NCBI RefSeq assembly: GCF_000621205.1
Contig: NZ_JHYY01000042.1
Span: forward strand, 1-44,386
Direction: 5' to 3'
DNA length: 44,386 bases
Origin: Halotalea alkalilenta DSM 17697
Lineage (GTDB): Bacteria > Pseudomonadota > Gammaproteobacteria > Pseudomonadales > Halomonadaceae
The position numbers and the translations under genes were made by a program. Shown here in pieces: positions 43,910 to 44,386 of the stretch (the first letter of the stretch is position 1; each line of letters starts with the position of its first letter). The notes below the pieces were generated by a model, which was not told the origin of the DNA, ran no database searches, and saw nothing but the letters and a program-made list of their open reading frames with translations.

Positions 43910-44016
43910 GGAATCGCTCCTGTGGCTGGCGTCCGCGCCGCAATAGCGGGACTCTTCGTTTCAGCTTAAGACAATGGCGACAGCGTTTCGATCCCGGAAT
44001 TTCGTCCCCCCATAAG

Positions 44017-44047
44017 TGAAAACCCCCGCACCAGTCGGTGCGGGGGT
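44017..44047 (-). terminator. Intrinsic terminator of the rRNA operon
   Basis: On the minus strand ACCCCCGCACC-GACT-GGTGCGGGGGT (perfect 11-bp stem), then TTTCAC, 14 bp beyond the end of 5S. Confidence 0.88.
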
Positions 44048-44060
44048 CCTCGGGATGAAT

Positions 44061-44177
44061 GCTTGACGATGACCTACTCTCACATGGGGAGACCCCACAC
44101 TACCATCGGCGCTGAGCGGTTTCACTGCTGAGTTCGGCATGGGGTCAGGTGGGACCCGCTCGCTATGGTCGTCAAGC
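44061..44177 (-). rRNA. rrf: 5S ribosomal RNA
   Basis: The minus strand begins GCTTGACGACCATAGCGAGC, has the conserved CCCATGCCGAACTCAG and GTAGTGTGGGG, and ends complementary to its start (GTCAAGC), closing helix I. About 117 nt. Confidence 0.95.
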
Positions 44178-44300
44178 ATATTCTGGCGCAAAGCCCGCCT
44201 ATCCAGGCAAACTTCACTGATTCGTGGATCATGCTGGCCGAGATCGTCTCGTCGTATCCGTTGCTTCGTCTTTCGATGACCTGACCACTTGGGGTTATAT

Positions 44301-44386
44301 GGTCAAGCCTCACGGACCATTAGTACACGTTAGCTCAAAGCGTTGACCGCTCTTCTACACCGTGCCTATCAACCTCGTCGTCTTCG
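44301..44386 (-). rRNA. rrl: 23S ribosomal RNA, 3' end only
   Basis: The minus strand reads TTGAGCTAACGTGTACTAAT, then GGTCCGTGAGGCTTGACC, the conserved 3' end of 23S. The rest lies off the window. About 120 bp separate it from 5S, with no tRNA between. The exact end is uncertain by a few bases. Confidence 0.9.

Noticed and set aside
1-44386. CRISPR array, insertion sequence, prophage or toxin-antitoxin genes
   Set aside because: No regularly spaced repeats, transposase or integrase motifs, or typical toxin-antitoxin pairs were found on reading the window.

Overview
The window is GC-rich chromosomal DNA from a gammaproteobacterium. The protein set and gene order look most like Halomonadaceae or related Oceanospirillales: sdhCDAB-sucAB divergent from gltA, gltX followed by tRNA-Ala and tRNA-Glu, cydDC-hemN, an NlpE-like lipoprotein and LpxO. 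That placement is inference from protein sequence and synteny recalled from memory; no search was run. Nearly all of the window is ordinary core genome. No insertion sequence, prophage gene or CRISPR array was seen.

Layout. 1-7517, minus strand: a TCA block read as sdhC-sdhD-sdhA-sdhB-sucA-sucB, with sucB cut by the left edge, driven at least partly by a strong sigma70-type promoter at 7705-7733. Citrate synthase (gltA) is divergent at 8126, followed by gltX and a tRNA-Ala(GGC)-tRNA-Glu(UUC) pair with its own stable-RNA type promoter. 11335-11770 is a non-coding, locally AT-rich stretch with a tight group of DnaA boxes and a consensus IHF site. 11771-16797: cydD-cydC-hemN (cytochrome bd assembly and haem synthesis). 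17268-22542, minus: an OprB-type porin, then a four-gene unit (nfi, lactonase-like, MFS, membrane protein). Next come two divergent gene remnants, a deaD-type RNA helicase with a long leader, yaiI, a Xi-class glutathione transferase and a LysR regulator. 28182-31190: an M23 peptidase, a CoA-binding protein, a small conserved protein and an NlpE-like lipoprotein. 31456-32138 is poorly conserved and holds a GNAT remnant and two small putative membrane proteins. 32440-32773, minus: a tRNA-Ile(CAU) gene interrupted by a group I intron. 33044-40983: a CynX-type MFS protein, a DUF6152 protein with a frameshifted membrane partner, YceI, LpxO, a phosphopantetheinyl transferase, a RecQ-family helicase and a DedA protein. 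41438-44386: NAD-malic enzyme, a Bax-inhibitor-1 family protein, and the 3' end of an rRNA operon (23S-5S, minus).

The outstanding item is the interrupted tRNA-Ile(CAU). The 77-nt tRNA folds perfectly when 257 nt are removed. The removed piece carries a recognisable group I core (P7, and GNRA-capped P8 and P9), ends in G, and contains a guide sequence that pairs with the 5' exon up to a U.G at the splice site and, directly beside it, with the first three bases of the 3' exon. The second item is the DnaA-box/IHF cluster beside the tRNA-Glu gene, which resembles a datA-type initiator-titration site. Smaller points are a SucB with two lipoyl domains, a CRP-like palindrome and a large hairpin between sdhB and sucA, a duplicated hairpin flanking about 330 bp of non-coding DNA, and several decayed gene fragments.
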